In this document: positions 36,553-45,331 of the stretch, piece after piece
Layout of the letters: each line of letters opens with the position of its first letter
Numbering within the stretch: position 1 is the first letter of the stretch
Source of the DNA: Paraktedonobacter carboxidivorans
GTDB taxonomy: Bacteria > Chloroflexota > Ktedonobacteria > Ktedonobacterales > Ktedonobacteraceae
DNA length: 64,000 nt
Reading direction: 5' to 3'
NCBI GenBank assembly: GCA_041156125.1
Contig: JBEVTI010000009.1
Span: forward strand, 62,001 to 126,000
Program-made: the position numbers and the translations under genes
Notes under the pieces: generated by a model
Databases searched by the model: none
Told to the model about the DNA's origin: nothing
What the model saw: the letters and a program-made list of their open reading frames with translations, nothing else

Positions 36553-37431
36553 TTACTCCTGGGGAAGAGCGATGCCCCAGGCGGTTAGCAGACCAGTGGT
36601 CACTTCGAAGTCTGGTTGCTGCATCTCGGAAAGCATTTGCTGATAGAGTTCCTCGTAGTTATCGGGTACACTCGTCCACTTCTTGAGGAAGGGCAAGATT
36701 ATCCGATAACCGAGTTTGTTATTCTCAAAAAGGCGTTGCCCTTCGAGGGTATCGGCGCGATTTGTGATGCTATAGGTCTTTGTTTGTACCTGTTGCAAGC
36801 CATGCTGCTGCAACAGATGGGCCAGTTCTCCCGTTATACCCTCCCTGGTTGGGGTAAACAGGTGTCCCGCCTGGTAGAATGCTTGAACGAAGAGTTTAGA
36901 AAGACGTGAGAGTGCTGGACTATTTGTTGTTGCCATCGACTCGGATTCGGTGATGCGAACGATGCCTCCATCGCGGCAGACGCGCAGGTACTCCTGAAGG
37001 AGTTTGGGCCAATCCCAGGTGCGTAGCCAACTTGCCGCCGCGCGATGATTGACCAGATCGAAAAAATGGTCAGGAAATTCGAGCATGCGTAAGGCATCAG
37101 CGACGTGGAACTCTACGCGATCGGCTACCTGCGCGGCTTCTGCCTGTGTGCGCGCATACTCGATGAGAGTGAGGCTGGCGTCTACACCGATCAGAATCTT
37201 GCTGTCTGGTAGGGTTTTCGCCAGTTCAATCAGCCAGCCACCGGTCCCGCAGCCGACATCAAGGATGCTGTGGAAGCGAGTCAGGTCGGGTTGCTCTGAC
37301 AGGATGCCCCCCATCCCAGCGGTGAGCATACGATCAAGGGTTTGTAAACGGCTCAATTCATCTTGATTGGAGCGATCCTGAACTATATAGGTGCTGGATT
37401 GCTCGCGTTTGGGTTCCGGGAGAGTGGGCAT
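36553..37431 (-). CDS. Class I SAM-dependent methyltransferase
   Basis: 292 residues. Motif I ILDVGCGTGGWLIELAK, a motif II-like ILIGVDASLTLIEYAR, and the post-I FHVADALRMLEFPDHFFDLV segment are all present, so the SAM site looks complete. The C-terminal half is likely the substrate cap; small-molecule methylation (UbiE/Methyltransf_25-like) is most plausible. GAGGG precedes the ATG. A broken paralogue of its first 57 residues is at 32809-32982. Confidence 0.88.
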   Translation of the reverse strand: MPTLPEPKREQSSTYIVQDRSNQDELSRLQTLDRMLTAGMGGILSEQPDLTRFHSILDVGCGTGGWLIELAKTLPDSKILIGVDASLTLIEYARTQAEAAQVADRVEFHVADALRMLEFPDHFFDLVNHRAAASWLRTWDWPKLLQEYLRVCRDGGIVRITESESMATTNSPALSRLSKLFVQAFYQAGHLFTPTREGITGELAHLLQQHGLQQVQTKTYSITNRADTLEGQRLFENNKLGYRIILPFLKKWTSVPDNYEELYQQMLSEMQQPDFEVTTGLLTAWGIALPQE

Positions 37432-37684
37432 GGCATACCCTCGCTTTCTGAAATAAGCAAAAAGACTCTGCTTTTCTTTTGAAGAACCCTGGAATTTGCC
37501 TCAGTGTCTCGCTTAACCTTCTTGTAAAAAGAAAGTGTATAAAGCGCACCAGCAACAGAAATCAGGAGAAGGGATATCCCTTCTACCAAAAGAATAGCAT
37601 ATAATCTTATGCAAAACAAGCAAAGCAGATTGCCAGGATTTCAAACTCCTCAGAAGGTTTCTCTTTGGGAGGTAGTTTACCCTA

Positions 37685-38602
37685 ATGGAAGGCAAAGACA
37701 TGCAGCATCCTGAAGCTGAATATCCTGAGCGCTCGGCTCATGAGTCGCGGGCATCTTCCAGAGATCCACGCGCACAATCTCGTTGGGGGGAACTACCCGA
37801 CCGAACTGATTATCTCCCTCCCCAACCAGTAGATGGGCAGAAGATTTATCCTGTACGCAGGCGGCGCCGCTGGCTCTGGCTTCTGGTGATTATAGTGCCG
37901 GTCCTGGTGGTACTACTACTTGCTGGCTTTGCGGCTGTGAGCAGCGTGGTTTCATTTAAAACCACTTCTTTGCCACAGCGTACATTTAAAGTCGCAATAG
38001 AACCACAACTGGTGATCAATGATGCAGTTGGGGGCATCACCATTCACACGGGCAGCAGTGATAGCGTCCAGGTAAATGTGACTGAGCGCACAAATTCTTG
38101 GAATAATCCCCCCCAGCTTCAATATACGGCTATGCAGAGTGGGAATACCATTAAGGTAGATCTCAATGTATCAGGTACTTCTTCGATAAACTTTGGCGCT
38201 ATTAATCTGGACATCGCCCTGCCCCCTCTTAGTGATATTCAGGCTACACTCGACGCCGGAAACGTGAATATTGCTGGCGTCAGCGGATTGATGAATATCC
38301 AGACTAATGCCGGGAACATCGATTTCCTCAATGGAATGATCAAAGGAAGCTCCAGCTTTCGAGCTTCTGCTGGCTCGATCACGTTTAATGGTTCACTGGC
38401 AGCCAGAGGCAACTATGAGTTCAATACGGGCGCTGGCTCGGTCAATCTTACCTTGCCCGCCGACTCTGCTTTCATGCTCGATGCTTCTAGTGACGTGAAT
38501 AGTGTAAACAACGAATTTGGCTCGAACACAGTTGGTGACAAGCCAACCAGCTATTTGCGCGCACATACAGATGCTGGAAGCGTGAATATTCATAAGAGGT
38601 AA
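37685..38602 (+). CDS. Membrane protein with DUF4097-like adhesin domain
   Basis: 305 residues. A charged N-terminus (about 1-60) ends in RRRRR, one transmembrane helix (WLWLLVIIVPVLVVLLLAGFAAVSSV), then an outside beta-helix-like domain with repeats of the form AGSVNIxxxxG and AGNIDFLNG, typical of DUF4097 (putative adhesin) proteins. This family is often tied to envelope sensing. ATG 37685 lies 11 bases after GGGAGG; ATG 37700 with GGAAGG is equally possible and only five residues shorter. Ends 250 bases before the VOC gene. Confidence 0.8.
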   Translation: MEGKDMQHPEAEYPERSAHESRASSRDPRAQSRWGELPDRTDYLPPQPVDGQKIYPVRRRRRWLWLLVIIVPVLVVLLLAGFAAVSSVVSFKTTSLPQRTFKVAIEPQLVINDAVGGITIHTGSSDSVQVNVTERTNSWNNPPQLQYTAMQSGNTIKVDLNVSGTSSINFGAINLDIALPPLSDIQATLDAGNVNIAGVSGLMNIQTNAGNIDFLNGMIKGSSSFRASAGSITFNGSLAARGNYEFNTGAGSVNLTLPADSAFMLDASSDVNSVNNEFGSNTVGDKPTSYLRAHTDAGSVNIHKR

Positions 38603-38851
38603 GCAGACAAAGGCAAGATCGTCATCGTGTGCTAGCTCCAGCACCCTTTTCCCATTAAAAAAACGCTAATCCATGGCTATTCTCCAAGCATATCCTTGCA
38701 GGCAATTCGGGTGTCTTAAAAGTATGGCGAAAAACTTGCTGGAATAGAGGACCAGTTTTGACCTTTACTGCGGGTATACTGCAAGGGATAGACGAAAGAA
38801 CGTTCGAGAAAAGGATGTTCTACTGAAGAGTAAAGCTGAAAGGAATGTAAG

Positions 38852-39241
38852 ATGGAGTTTTTTGGTTTGCGTTTGCTTGTCACGGATTTTGGTGCAGCGC
38901 TACATTTTTGGCGCGATATCATGAAATTGTCCTTGCAATTTCACGATGAGGCGTTAGGCTATGCCTATTTTGATACGGGCAAGGGAGGGCTGGAACTGAT
39001 GCGTCACAACGATTTTGCTGCCGCAGTCGGCGCACCCACACCCGTAGCGCAGCCGCAAGGTCGCCAGATCGTTATCAATTTTCGCGTTGATAATGTTGAC
39101 ATAACATATAGAGAATTGCTTGCGCAGGGCGCGGTCTCGGTCTCGCAACCTGAGGATCGTCCTCTGTGGCGCGCACGCACAGCTCACGTAGCTGATCCTG
39201 ATGGGAATGTCATAGAGATCTATACCTCGTTGCCCGCGTAA
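38852..39241 (+). CDS. VOC-family (glyoxalase/dioxygenase fold) protein
   Basis: 129 residues: one glyoxalase-type beta-alpha-beta unit (FGLRLLVTDFGAALHFWRDIM, then FRVDNVDITYRELLAQGA and a C-terminal HVADPDGNVIEIYTSL, the usual metal-site Glu). AAAGGAATG precedes the start. VOC proteins include antibiotic-binding and isomerising enzymes; activity cannot be set. Confidence 0.9.
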   Translation: MEFFGLRLLVTDFGAALHFWRDIMKLSLQFHDEALGYAYFDTGKGGLELMRHNDFAAAVGAPTPVAQPQGRQIVINFRVDNVDITYRELLAQGAVSVSQPEDRPLWRARTAHVADPDGNVIEIYTSLPA

Positions 39242-39466
39242 CCGATCACCAGCCAGGAATGGTCCGGGGAAATGTTGCTGCTATGAGCGATTTCACAGAC
39301 GGCTTATGGCAGCATTCACAGATGTTTGCTCATATTTCAGGTATACTTCCTCTAGATCTAGACGTAACTATACTAAAGAGATGCTAAAAAGATTATGGAA
39401 CTTTTATATAGTTTAAATGTATGTTTGGCAGCAGCATTTCTAAGAGAAATAGAGGAAAAAGTACTT

Positions 39467-40147
39467 ATGATTCAACGAAAAAGCTTTCTGATAACGATCA
39501 CGGCTGGTTTGTGTCTCCTTTTGTTGCTCACGGCATGCGGTAGTAGCCAGAGCAGCGGCGATAGCGGCAAGCCAAATGCCACGCCTTCGGTACCTACATC
39601 TAATGCGCAGCCAACTCCTACAGCCACTACGCTGAATACGCAAAGCACGCCCGCGATTACCCCCACGCAGGGATCGTCAGGCTCGCTGGAGCAGATTGAC
39701 TGGAGCAATTTCACCTACACTTTTTCCTGCTTCACAAGTAGCCCTGTCCAGGTTAAGATGAAAAACGGTCAGGCTGATGCAAATGGAGTTCACTATACTG
39801 TCCAGAAGCCAGTCTTTGGTGATCTGAATGGCGATGGTCAGAGTGAAGTTGTAATTCTCTATCACTGCGCAGGTGGGGGTACATCTCCCCAGCTTGTCTA
39901 TGTTTACACTGGCACAGAGCAGCACCTCACGATAATGGCTTATCTGCCAGGTGCCAATAATAATAAACTTGCTACCGTCACACAGGCGGCAGTTGTCGCT
40001 GGCATCCTGCAACTGACCGGCTATGGCTATTCAGATGGTGTCCCGCTCTGCTGTCCAGATCTTCTGGTGACCTCAACATACAAATGGAATGGCTCTGCCC
40101 TTGTGCTTGTAACCACTCAGTCCGTCCCACGTCCCGCAAACTCCTGA
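39467..40147 (+). CDS. Lipoprotein, hypothetical
   Basis: About 226 residues from ATG 39467 (GAGGAAAA upstream). The signal peptide ends in a lipobox LLLLLTACGSS, then a Pro/Thr/Ser-rich stretch (about 30-75) and a compact domain with several Cys (YTFSCFTSSPVQ, LYHCAGGG, PLCCPDLLVTSTYKW), probably disulfide-linked. The GDLNGDGQSEVVILYHC segment resembles a FG-GAP or EF-like turn. A 62-bp perfect palindrome begins 13 bases after the stop. Function unknown. Confidence 0.8.
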   Translation: MIQRKSFLITITAGLCLLLLLTACGSSQSSGDSGKPNATPSVPTSNAQPTPTATTLNTQSTPAITPTQGSSGSLEQIDWSNFTYTFSCFTSSPVQVKMKNGQADANGVHYTVQKPVFGDLNGDGQSEVVILYHCAGGGTSPQLVYVYTGTEQHLTIMAYLPGANNNKLATVTQAAVVAGILQLTGYGYSDGVPLCCPDLLVTSTYKWNGSALVLVTTQSVPRPANS

Positions 40148-40159
40148 ATGTCTTTCCAT

Positions 40160-40221
40160 GAAAGAGTAAGCAGGGGTTATTGAGCTTATCGATAAGCTCA
40201 ATAACCCCTGCTTACTCTTTC
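40160..40221. repeat. 62-bp perfect palindrome
   Basis: The 31 bases starting GAAAGAGTAAGCAGGGG (40160-40190) are repeated exactly, inverted, at 40191-40221 with no loop, centred on TATCGATA. It begins 13 bases after the lipoprotein stop. A terminator function is plausible for a transcript, but the perfect symmetry with no loop is unusual. Confidence 0.85.
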
Positions 40222-40360
40222 AAACAATTCTGCTTTTGTGACCTTCCTCTTAACAATCTAATGATATTAGATTAATATATAATTATATTAGATAAAAGAC
40301 TATTCGCCGTAGACAAAAAGCTATGGAGTTTACCCAATCACCCCTTGAAAGGACAAGCAG

Positions 40361-41079
40361 ATGAAGACGATCATTCATGGAGATAATCTGATCCAATAAA
40401 CCTTCTATGGTTTTATCAACGTCTATCTTGTGCGCGAAGACGATGGCTTTACAGTGGTTGATACAGCCCTCGAAGGTTGTGCCAGGCATATAGCGCAAGC
40501 GGCGCAGAAGGCAGGTTTGCCGATTGTGCGCATTTTGCCGACGCACGGGCACACCGATCATATTGGTGGGCTGGACGCGCTGCACGCGCTGGTTCCTGAT
40601 GCTGAGGTTATCATGCCCGCGCGCGATGCGCGTTTTATGGCCGGGGATATGAAGCTGGACGCCAACGAGCCTCAGGACAAGCTGCGTGGTGGCTGGGTAG
40701 TACGCAAGACCGTGCCTACGCGTCTTATCAATGAAGGTGGCCGCGTAGACTCGCTTGAAATGATCTTTACACCGGGTCATACGCCGGGTCACGCCTCGTA
40801 TTTTGACACTCGCGACCGTCTAATCATCACGGGCGATGCCTATCAGACGCTGGGTGGAGTCGCCGTCTCAGGCACCCTGACGATCTTTCCTTTGCCGTAC
40901 CTGGCTACCTGGCACAAAGGGCTGTCTCTGGAGAGCGCGCGCAAGCTACGCGCTTTCGCCTGGCAGTCGGTCATGGCCGCGTGCTTGAGCAGCCCCTGCC
41001 TGCCATGGACCACGCCATCGAGGTAGCGGCCCACAGATTGGGTCAGCAAGCCCAGTTTACCTCAAGCAAAGCGCTATAA
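40361..41079 (+). pseudogene. Metallo-beta-lactamase-fold hydrolase, disrupted
   Basis: ATG 40361 (GAAAGGA upstream) reads MKTIIHGDNLIQ, stops at TAA, then continues in frame TFYGFINVYLVREDDGFTVV with all metal motifs: THGHTDHIGG, MPARDARF, GHTPGH and GDAY. Near the end the frame shifts: after ARKLRAF the true C-terminus (RLAVGHGRVLEQPLPAMDHA to TSSKAL) lies in another frame. So one nonsense and one frameshift change disable an otherwise conserved gene. The middle open part could still be translated from an internal start but would lack the N-terminal strand. Confidence 0.85.
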
Positions 41080-41087
41080 AAAGATTT

Positions 41088-41151
41088 TTTGTCTCTGCGC
41101 CCCACTTCCAGGTTCGTTGCAGCGAACCTGGAAGTGGGGCGCAGAGACAAA
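41088..41151. terminator. Perfect 29-bp-arm hairpin
   Basis: TTTGTCTCTGCGCCCCAC and onwards (41088-41116) is exactly inverted at 41123-41151; six-base loop TTGCAG. It begins nine bases after the end of the disrupted metallohydrolase gene and 20 bases before the TetR start. The left arm is preceded by a run of Ts. Confidence 0.75.
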
Positions 41152-41171
41152 TAGACTCTGAGGAGGAAAAA

Positions 41172-41786
41172 ATGAGGGGACGCGCAGGTTTAGATCAAGA
41201 GATTATTATGAAAGCGGCAGCCAAGCTTGCTGACGAATACGGCCTGGAGCAGATCACCATAACCACCCTGGCGGGTCAGTTGAAGGTACGCCCACCTACC
41301 CTCTATCACTATTTCTCAGGCCTGGCGGGCATCAGGCGTTTTCTGGCCCTGCTTGGTTTGCGTGAGAGCATAGAGCGCCTGGGACGGGCCGTCATGGGCA
41401 AATCTGGTGACGCTGCCATCATAGCCCTTGCCCTTGCTATCAAGCAGTTTGCCGTGGAGCACCCGGGTCTTTATGCAGCCACCTTACAAGCGCCATCGAC
41501 CGAAGACCCCGAATGGCAGGCAGCGGGCAATGAAGTCGTTGATATCTGTATACGAGCCCTCTCATTCTATAACTTGACCCTTAACGACGCTCTACATACT
41601 ATCCGCATCATTCGCAGTATTGTTCACGGCTGGGTTTCTCTGCGCGCCTCCGGTGGCTTTGCCCTGCCATTAGACGTGGATGAGACCTTTCGCCGCCTGC
41701 TGGATGTCCTCTTGCTCTATTTACACGCCTATACGCTGGCTGAGCCAGAGCAAGAGAAACATCCAGGCATTAATCCTGAGCATTGA
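41172..41786 (+). CDS. TetR-family transcriptional regulator
   Basis: 204 residues. N-terminal helix-turn-helix DQEIIMKAAAKLADEYGLEQ, ITTLAGQLKVRPPTLYHYFSG, and a C-terminal ligand-binding domain in the WHG-like subgroup (VDICIRALSFY ... IVHGWVSLRASGGF). GAGGAGG precedes the ATG. It probably represses a nearby gene; the disrupted metallohydrolase just upstream is the obvious former neighbour. Confidence 0.9.
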   Translation: MRGRAGLDQEIIMKAAAKLADEYGLEQITITTLAGQLKVRPPTLYHYFSGLAGIRRFLALLGLRESIERLGRAVMGKSGDAAIIALALAIKQFAVEHPGLYAATLQAPSTEDPEWQAAGNEVVDICIRALSFYNLTLNDALHTIRIIRSIVHGWVSLRASGGFALPLDVDETFRRLLDVLLLYLHAYTLAEPEQEKHPGINPEH

Positions 41787-41881
41787 GCGGAGTGAGAGTG
41801 AAGGCATTACGCGAAGCCTGGCTAACTCGCGCCGCGCGCAGAGTGCGCCAGTCAGTTCAGCCTCGCGCCTGTCATTAGCAA

Positions 41882-41920
41882 AGCATGAGCGGAGCAACTA
41901 TATATTGCTCCGCTCATGCT
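41882..41920. terminator. Perfect 16-bp-arm hairpin between converging genes
   Basis: AGCATGAGCGGAGCAA (41882-41897) with its exact complement at 41905-41920, seven-base loop. It lies between the TetR gene and the 3-prime end of the esterase gene, so it can end transcripts from both sides. Confidence 0.75.
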
Positions 41921-41943
41921 GTACAAACGTGTTCGCTGGCTTG

Positions 41944-43200
41944 TTAGACAATGCTACAGGTTACGCCGTTAAGCTTAAATGAAGTTGGCGCGGAGTTAGT
42001 TCCGTTCCAGGAGGCATTGAAACCAGGCGCATTACTCGCGGATGTGCCAGGAGCAATTGCTCCGTTATACGAGAGGTTTGTCACAGTGACATTGCCGGCG
42101 CTTTGTGTAAAACTGCCGTTCCAGAGTTGTGTGATGGCCTGACCATTAGCGAAAGAGAATTGCAGACTCCAGCCGTTGATGGCTGTTGTGCCCGTATTAG
42201 TAATAGTCAGATTCGCGCCAAAGCCACCTTGCCACTGACTGGTAAGCGCGTAGTGCATACTACAGCTCGTAGCAGAAGTCGTGGTTGGCGAGGGCGTTGG
42301 ACTCTTGCCCGGCGTCGGTAGCACCGTAGGCACCCTTGTTGGTGTAGCTGTAGGCACCCTTGTTGGTGTAGCTGTAGGCACCCTTGTTGGTGTAGCTGTA
42401 GGGATGCTGGTTGGTGTAGTGGTTGGAGTCGCGGTTGGTGAGGTCGGCGTGAGCAGCTTGTTAAGTTGGGTTGCCAGCGGAGGAAACCACCTGGCTGCGA
42501 TCTTCTGGTTACCGGCATCGTTGGGATGTACGCCATCCACGGTATCTGTCGCGTCATTGAAGCCTGTCCACTGGTCTACAGCGATAACCGGGGATTGCGC
42601 TGTCGTGATAGAGGCAGCCCAGGCTGGAATGGCGGCATCCAGGTTGATAACCCCTTGCGCGCAGGTAGTGCAACTGCTGGGATTCATAGGGATGATCTGA
42701 GCTACCAGGATGATCATATTCGGGTTATTCGCGCGCATCTGGCTGACCAGAGTAGTGTAGGCCGCGAGAATGGTATTAGTTGCGATACTGCTCCAGACAT
42801 CGTTGGTTCCCAGGTGCATAAGTACAATATCTGGATTGGTTGCTGAGAGCCAGCCAGGTAATTCATTGAGGCTCACAATATTGGTCGCCAGAGCCCCACC
42901 ATGTCCTTCGTTGTCGCCATCATAAGGTATGCCGCAGCCTTGCGGCGGCTGGGTGCCCACAAAGTTGATATCGGTTCCGCCAGTATAACCCGCGTTCACA
43001 AGATTAGTCCAGAGCAGAGCCCGCCAGCAACCGGGGGAACCGGTGATCGAGTCGCCCAGGGGCATGATCTTGACAGGCAGTGTCACCGCCTGAGCACGTT
43101 GAGGATGGGATGTAAAACCCATCGTTACCACGCTGGACAGAGCAATTACCGCGCCGATCACAAGATAGCGCAGTCCAGTGCGCATCGATAGTTGTCTCAT
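41944..43200 (-). CDS. Secreted SGNH esterase with CBM2 carbohydrate-binding module
   Basis: 418 residues. A signal peptide (YLVIGAVIALSSVVTMGF then a site near RAQA) precedes an SGNH/GDSL hydrolase: GDSITG with the nucleophilic Ser, LGTND with the oxyanion Asn, and DGVHPND with the Asp/His pair. This resembles CE3-like acetylxylan/polysaccharide esterases. A Pro/Thr linker (four near-identical 24-base units in DNA) leads to a C-terminal CBM2 (QWQGGFGANLTITNTG, then WSLQFSFANGQ and LWNGSF). It likely removes acetyl groups from cell-wall polysaccharide. It is next to the mannanase gene with a similar CBM2, so the two probably act together on acetylated mannan; that pairing is inference. AAAGGAAG precedes the ATG. 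Confidence 0.9.
   Translation of the reverse strand: MRQLSMRTGLRYLVIGAVIALSSVVTMGFTSHPQRAQAVTLPVKIMPLGDSITGSPGCWRALLWTNLVNAGYTGGTDINFVGTQPPQGCGIPYDGDNEGHGGALATNIVSLNELPGWLSATNPDIVLMHLGTNDVWSSIATNTILAAYTTLVSQMRANNPNMIILVAQIIPMNPSSCTTCAQGVINLDAAIPAWAASITTAQSPVIAVDQWTGFNDATDTVDGVHPNDAGNQKIAARWFPPLATQLNKLLTPTSPTATPTTTPTSIPTATPTRVPTATPTRVPTATPTRVPTVLPTPGKSPTPSPTTTSATSCSMHYALTSQWQGGFGANLTITNTGTTAINGWSLQFSFANGQAITQLWNGSFTQSAGNVTVTNLSYNGAIAPGTSASNAPGFNASWNGTNSAPTSFKLNGVTCSIV
42326..42421. repeat. Four tandem 24-bp units in the esterase linker
   Basis: Three copies and one variant copy of GTAGGCACCCTTGTTGGTGT plus four bases encode, on the minus strand, the repeated ATPTRVPT linker. Head-to-tail without spacers, so not CRISPR. 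Confidence 0.85.
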
Positions 43201-43268
43201 TGATAGCTTCCTTTCACATCACCAGGCAGGCTACGGATCAACCCGCAGCCTGCCTGTACGAGATCTGC

Positions 43269-45017
43269 TTAGACGACGCTACATGCTGTTCCGTTGAGGG
43301 TAAACGAGGTTGGGGCGGCATTGCTGCCGGACCAGGAGCCATTGAAGCCAGGCTCCGAACTGGCCGTCCCACCTGCCGGGATCGCGCCGTTATACGAGAC
43401 GTTCGTGATCGTTACCGCTCCCCCACTTTGCGTATATGTGCCATTCCAGAGCTGCGTAATTGTCTGCCCATTGGCGAACGTGAACTTCAGGCTCCAGCCA
43501 TTGATGGCCGTCTTGCCTGTGTTGGTGATAACAAAGCTTGTGCCAAAGCCACCTGCCCATTGAGTGGTAATGGTGTAATGTACGCTACATGCTGTACCAG
43601 AACTGCTGGTAGGTGTGGCAGTCGGGACGCTGGTGGGTGTGCTTGTCGCTCCCCTGGTGGGCGTGGCGGTCGGAACACTGGTAGGCGTGCTTGTGGGTAC
43701 GCTGGTGGGTGTAGCAGTCGGGACGCTGGTAGGCGTGCTGTTCACCGTTGGTGTGGGATTCGGCGTGCCGCTGACCGGGACGTTTTTAGCCTGCATATTC
43801 AGGGAATGCTGATCAAAAACCGCCAGTTCGGGTGCGCCCTGGACTACTCCATAGTTGGGATCATTGGCGTTTGTTTCATACCACCAGAAAGCATCGCCAT
43901 CGCCCTTATCCTTCTCTATTTCACCCATCATGCCACTCCACCACGCTGGCCGATTTGCGCCTACCACGTATGACAACACATTGAACTCGCCCATAAAAAA
44001 CGGTTTCCCAACGACATTATGAGAGTCGCTGATCCATTGATCAATCAGCGTCTCCGTCTGCGCCAGGGTAAGATTGGCCCAACTCTCCGTGGGATAGGGG
44101 TGCGCTGAGGTGAAGTCGATGTAGGGCGACTCCTGGACATACACAAATGGATTGCCCTCGTCGCCGCCAAAACCATATTTACTCTGGTGTCCTTCCAAAC
44201 CCGCATCGACCATATGGTTAGCGTCAATGCCCTTAATATAAGCACCCATCGTATCAACCCAGGCCCTCAGCGTCGTCCCGGTAGTATTTTCATTCGGGGT
44301 CGCGTTCTGATAGCGCGGCTCGTTCATCAATTCCCAGGCAAAGATATCCGGCTCGTTCTTATAAGCGACTCCACTGTAATGGTTGACATGATTGAGAACG
44401 TGGTTGACATAATTCTCATATTGAGTGAAACAGCCGGGGCATTTCGCCTGATTGAAGAACATCCAGCGGTTTGCATCACCCGTGGGCAAGCCCTCCCAGG
44501 CTAAACGCTGGTCAATACCCCCATAGTCAGGCCAGTAGTTCTCAAGAGTTGGCAGGAGTCTGATATTGTGGGCGAGAGCCGATTGAATAATGTAATCGAA
44601 CTCCTCAAATTCCGGCTCATTATAGACGCCTTTTGCGGTTTCAAAGCCATGCCAGGTCTGATGATTAAACATCCACAGGCGTAGCACACTCACATGATCG
44701 GCCTGCAAAGCGGCCATGTGGCTATCGATCTCCGCCTTATTCATAAACTTGGTTTCAATATCGTTCTGCGTGGCGGCACTACTACCATCTCCGTAGGTAA
44801 ACACGTCATATGTGTTAGTTCCCGCGAAATAGTAGGAATTGCCACTCAAGCAAAAATGGATGCCGCAACGGGAGACAAAGCCGCTGATTGTAGCGGCATG
44901 AGCGCTTCGTTGAGGAAAGAAGACGGCTGTGCTTAGACCGATCAGCAAGGCAGTCACAGCCATACAAATGAATAGCGTAAAGCAGCGAGATCGTAAGCGA
45001 GAGGCCAGAGGTTGCAT
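43269..45017 (-). CDS. Secreted GH5-type beta-mannanase with CBM2
   Basis: About 582 residues from ATG 45017 (AAGGAGGAG upstream; a frame-open start 38 codons earlier is rejected). The signal peptide (LFICMAVTALLIGLSTAVFF, site near SAHA) is followed by a GH5 family catalytic barrel: VLRLWMFNHQTWHGF, acid/base Glu in WELMNEPRY and nucleophile Glu in FMGEFNV. The WLPTLENYWPDYGG-like segment fits fungal/bacterial GH5_7-type mannanases. Then a Pro/Thr linker and a CBM2. It should cut internal beta-1,4-mannan links. Substrate choice is from motif memory, so beta-glucanase is the alternative. Confidence 0.88.
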   Translation of the reverse strand: MQPLASRLRSRCFTLFICMAVTALLIGLSTAVFFPQRSAHAATISGFVSRCGIHFCLSGNSYYFAGTNTYDVFTYGDGSSAATQNDIETKFMNKAEIDSHMAALQADHVSVLRLWMFNHQTWHGFETAKGVYNEPEFEEFDYIIQSALAHNIRLLPTLENYWPDYGGIDQRLAWEGLPTGDANRWMFFNQAKCPGCFTQYENYVNHVLNHVNHYSGVAYKNEPDIFAWELMNEPRYQNATPNENTTGTTLRAWVDTMGAYIKGIDANHMVDAGLEGHQSKYGFGGDEGNPFVYVQESPYIDFTSAHPYPTESWANLTLAQTETLIDQWISDSHNVVGKPFFMGEFNVLSYVVGANRPAWWSGMMGEIEKDKGDGDAFWWYETNANDPNYGVVQGAPELAVFDQHSLNMQAKNVPVSGTPNPTPTVNSTPTSVPTATPTSVPTSTPTSVPTATPTRGATSTPTSVPTATPTSSSGTACSVHYTITTQWAGGFGTSFVITNTGKTAINGWSLKFTFANGQTITQLWNGTYTQSGGAVTITNVSYNGAIPAGGTASSEPGFNGSWSGSNAAPTSFTLNGTACSVV

Positions 45018-45194
45018 ATTTCTCCTCCTTGTTTTGTGAAACCATCCTCGTCCCTGGTGAGCTTTCAAGTAGAAAAGCAGCTTCATTCTACAGATAGCGC
45101 TGTTTTGTGCGCAATAACAGGAACTAGACACCCGATCAGCAGGTAAGAAGCATCTACTTTGTATTTTTGCCCATTTGCTGCCTTGCCCGATCAG

Positions 45195-45223
45195 TTAGCA
45201 GGAAAAGTGCGAGTGGGTATACT
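45195..45223 (+). promoter_or_regulatory. Putative sigma-70-type promoter
   Basis: TTAGCA and TATACT with 17 bases between, about 108 bases before the membrane-protein ATG at 45332. Pattern match only. Confidence 0.35.
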
Positions 45224-45331
45224 TAAGAGATAATTTTTGTCAAAAAGAAATATAAGAGATATAATCCCCCTGGATGGTGAAAAAGCCGGGAGGGAAAGCA
45301 AATATTTTAAATATCATCAAGAAAGAAAATA

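Noticed and set aside
42326..42421. Short tandem repeats as a possible CRISPR
   Set aside because: Units are head to tail without spacers and encode a linker.
42281..42700. A plus-strand frame rich in repeated GTLVGVAV
   Set aside because: Antisense reading of the Pro/Thr linker repeats in the esterase gene.
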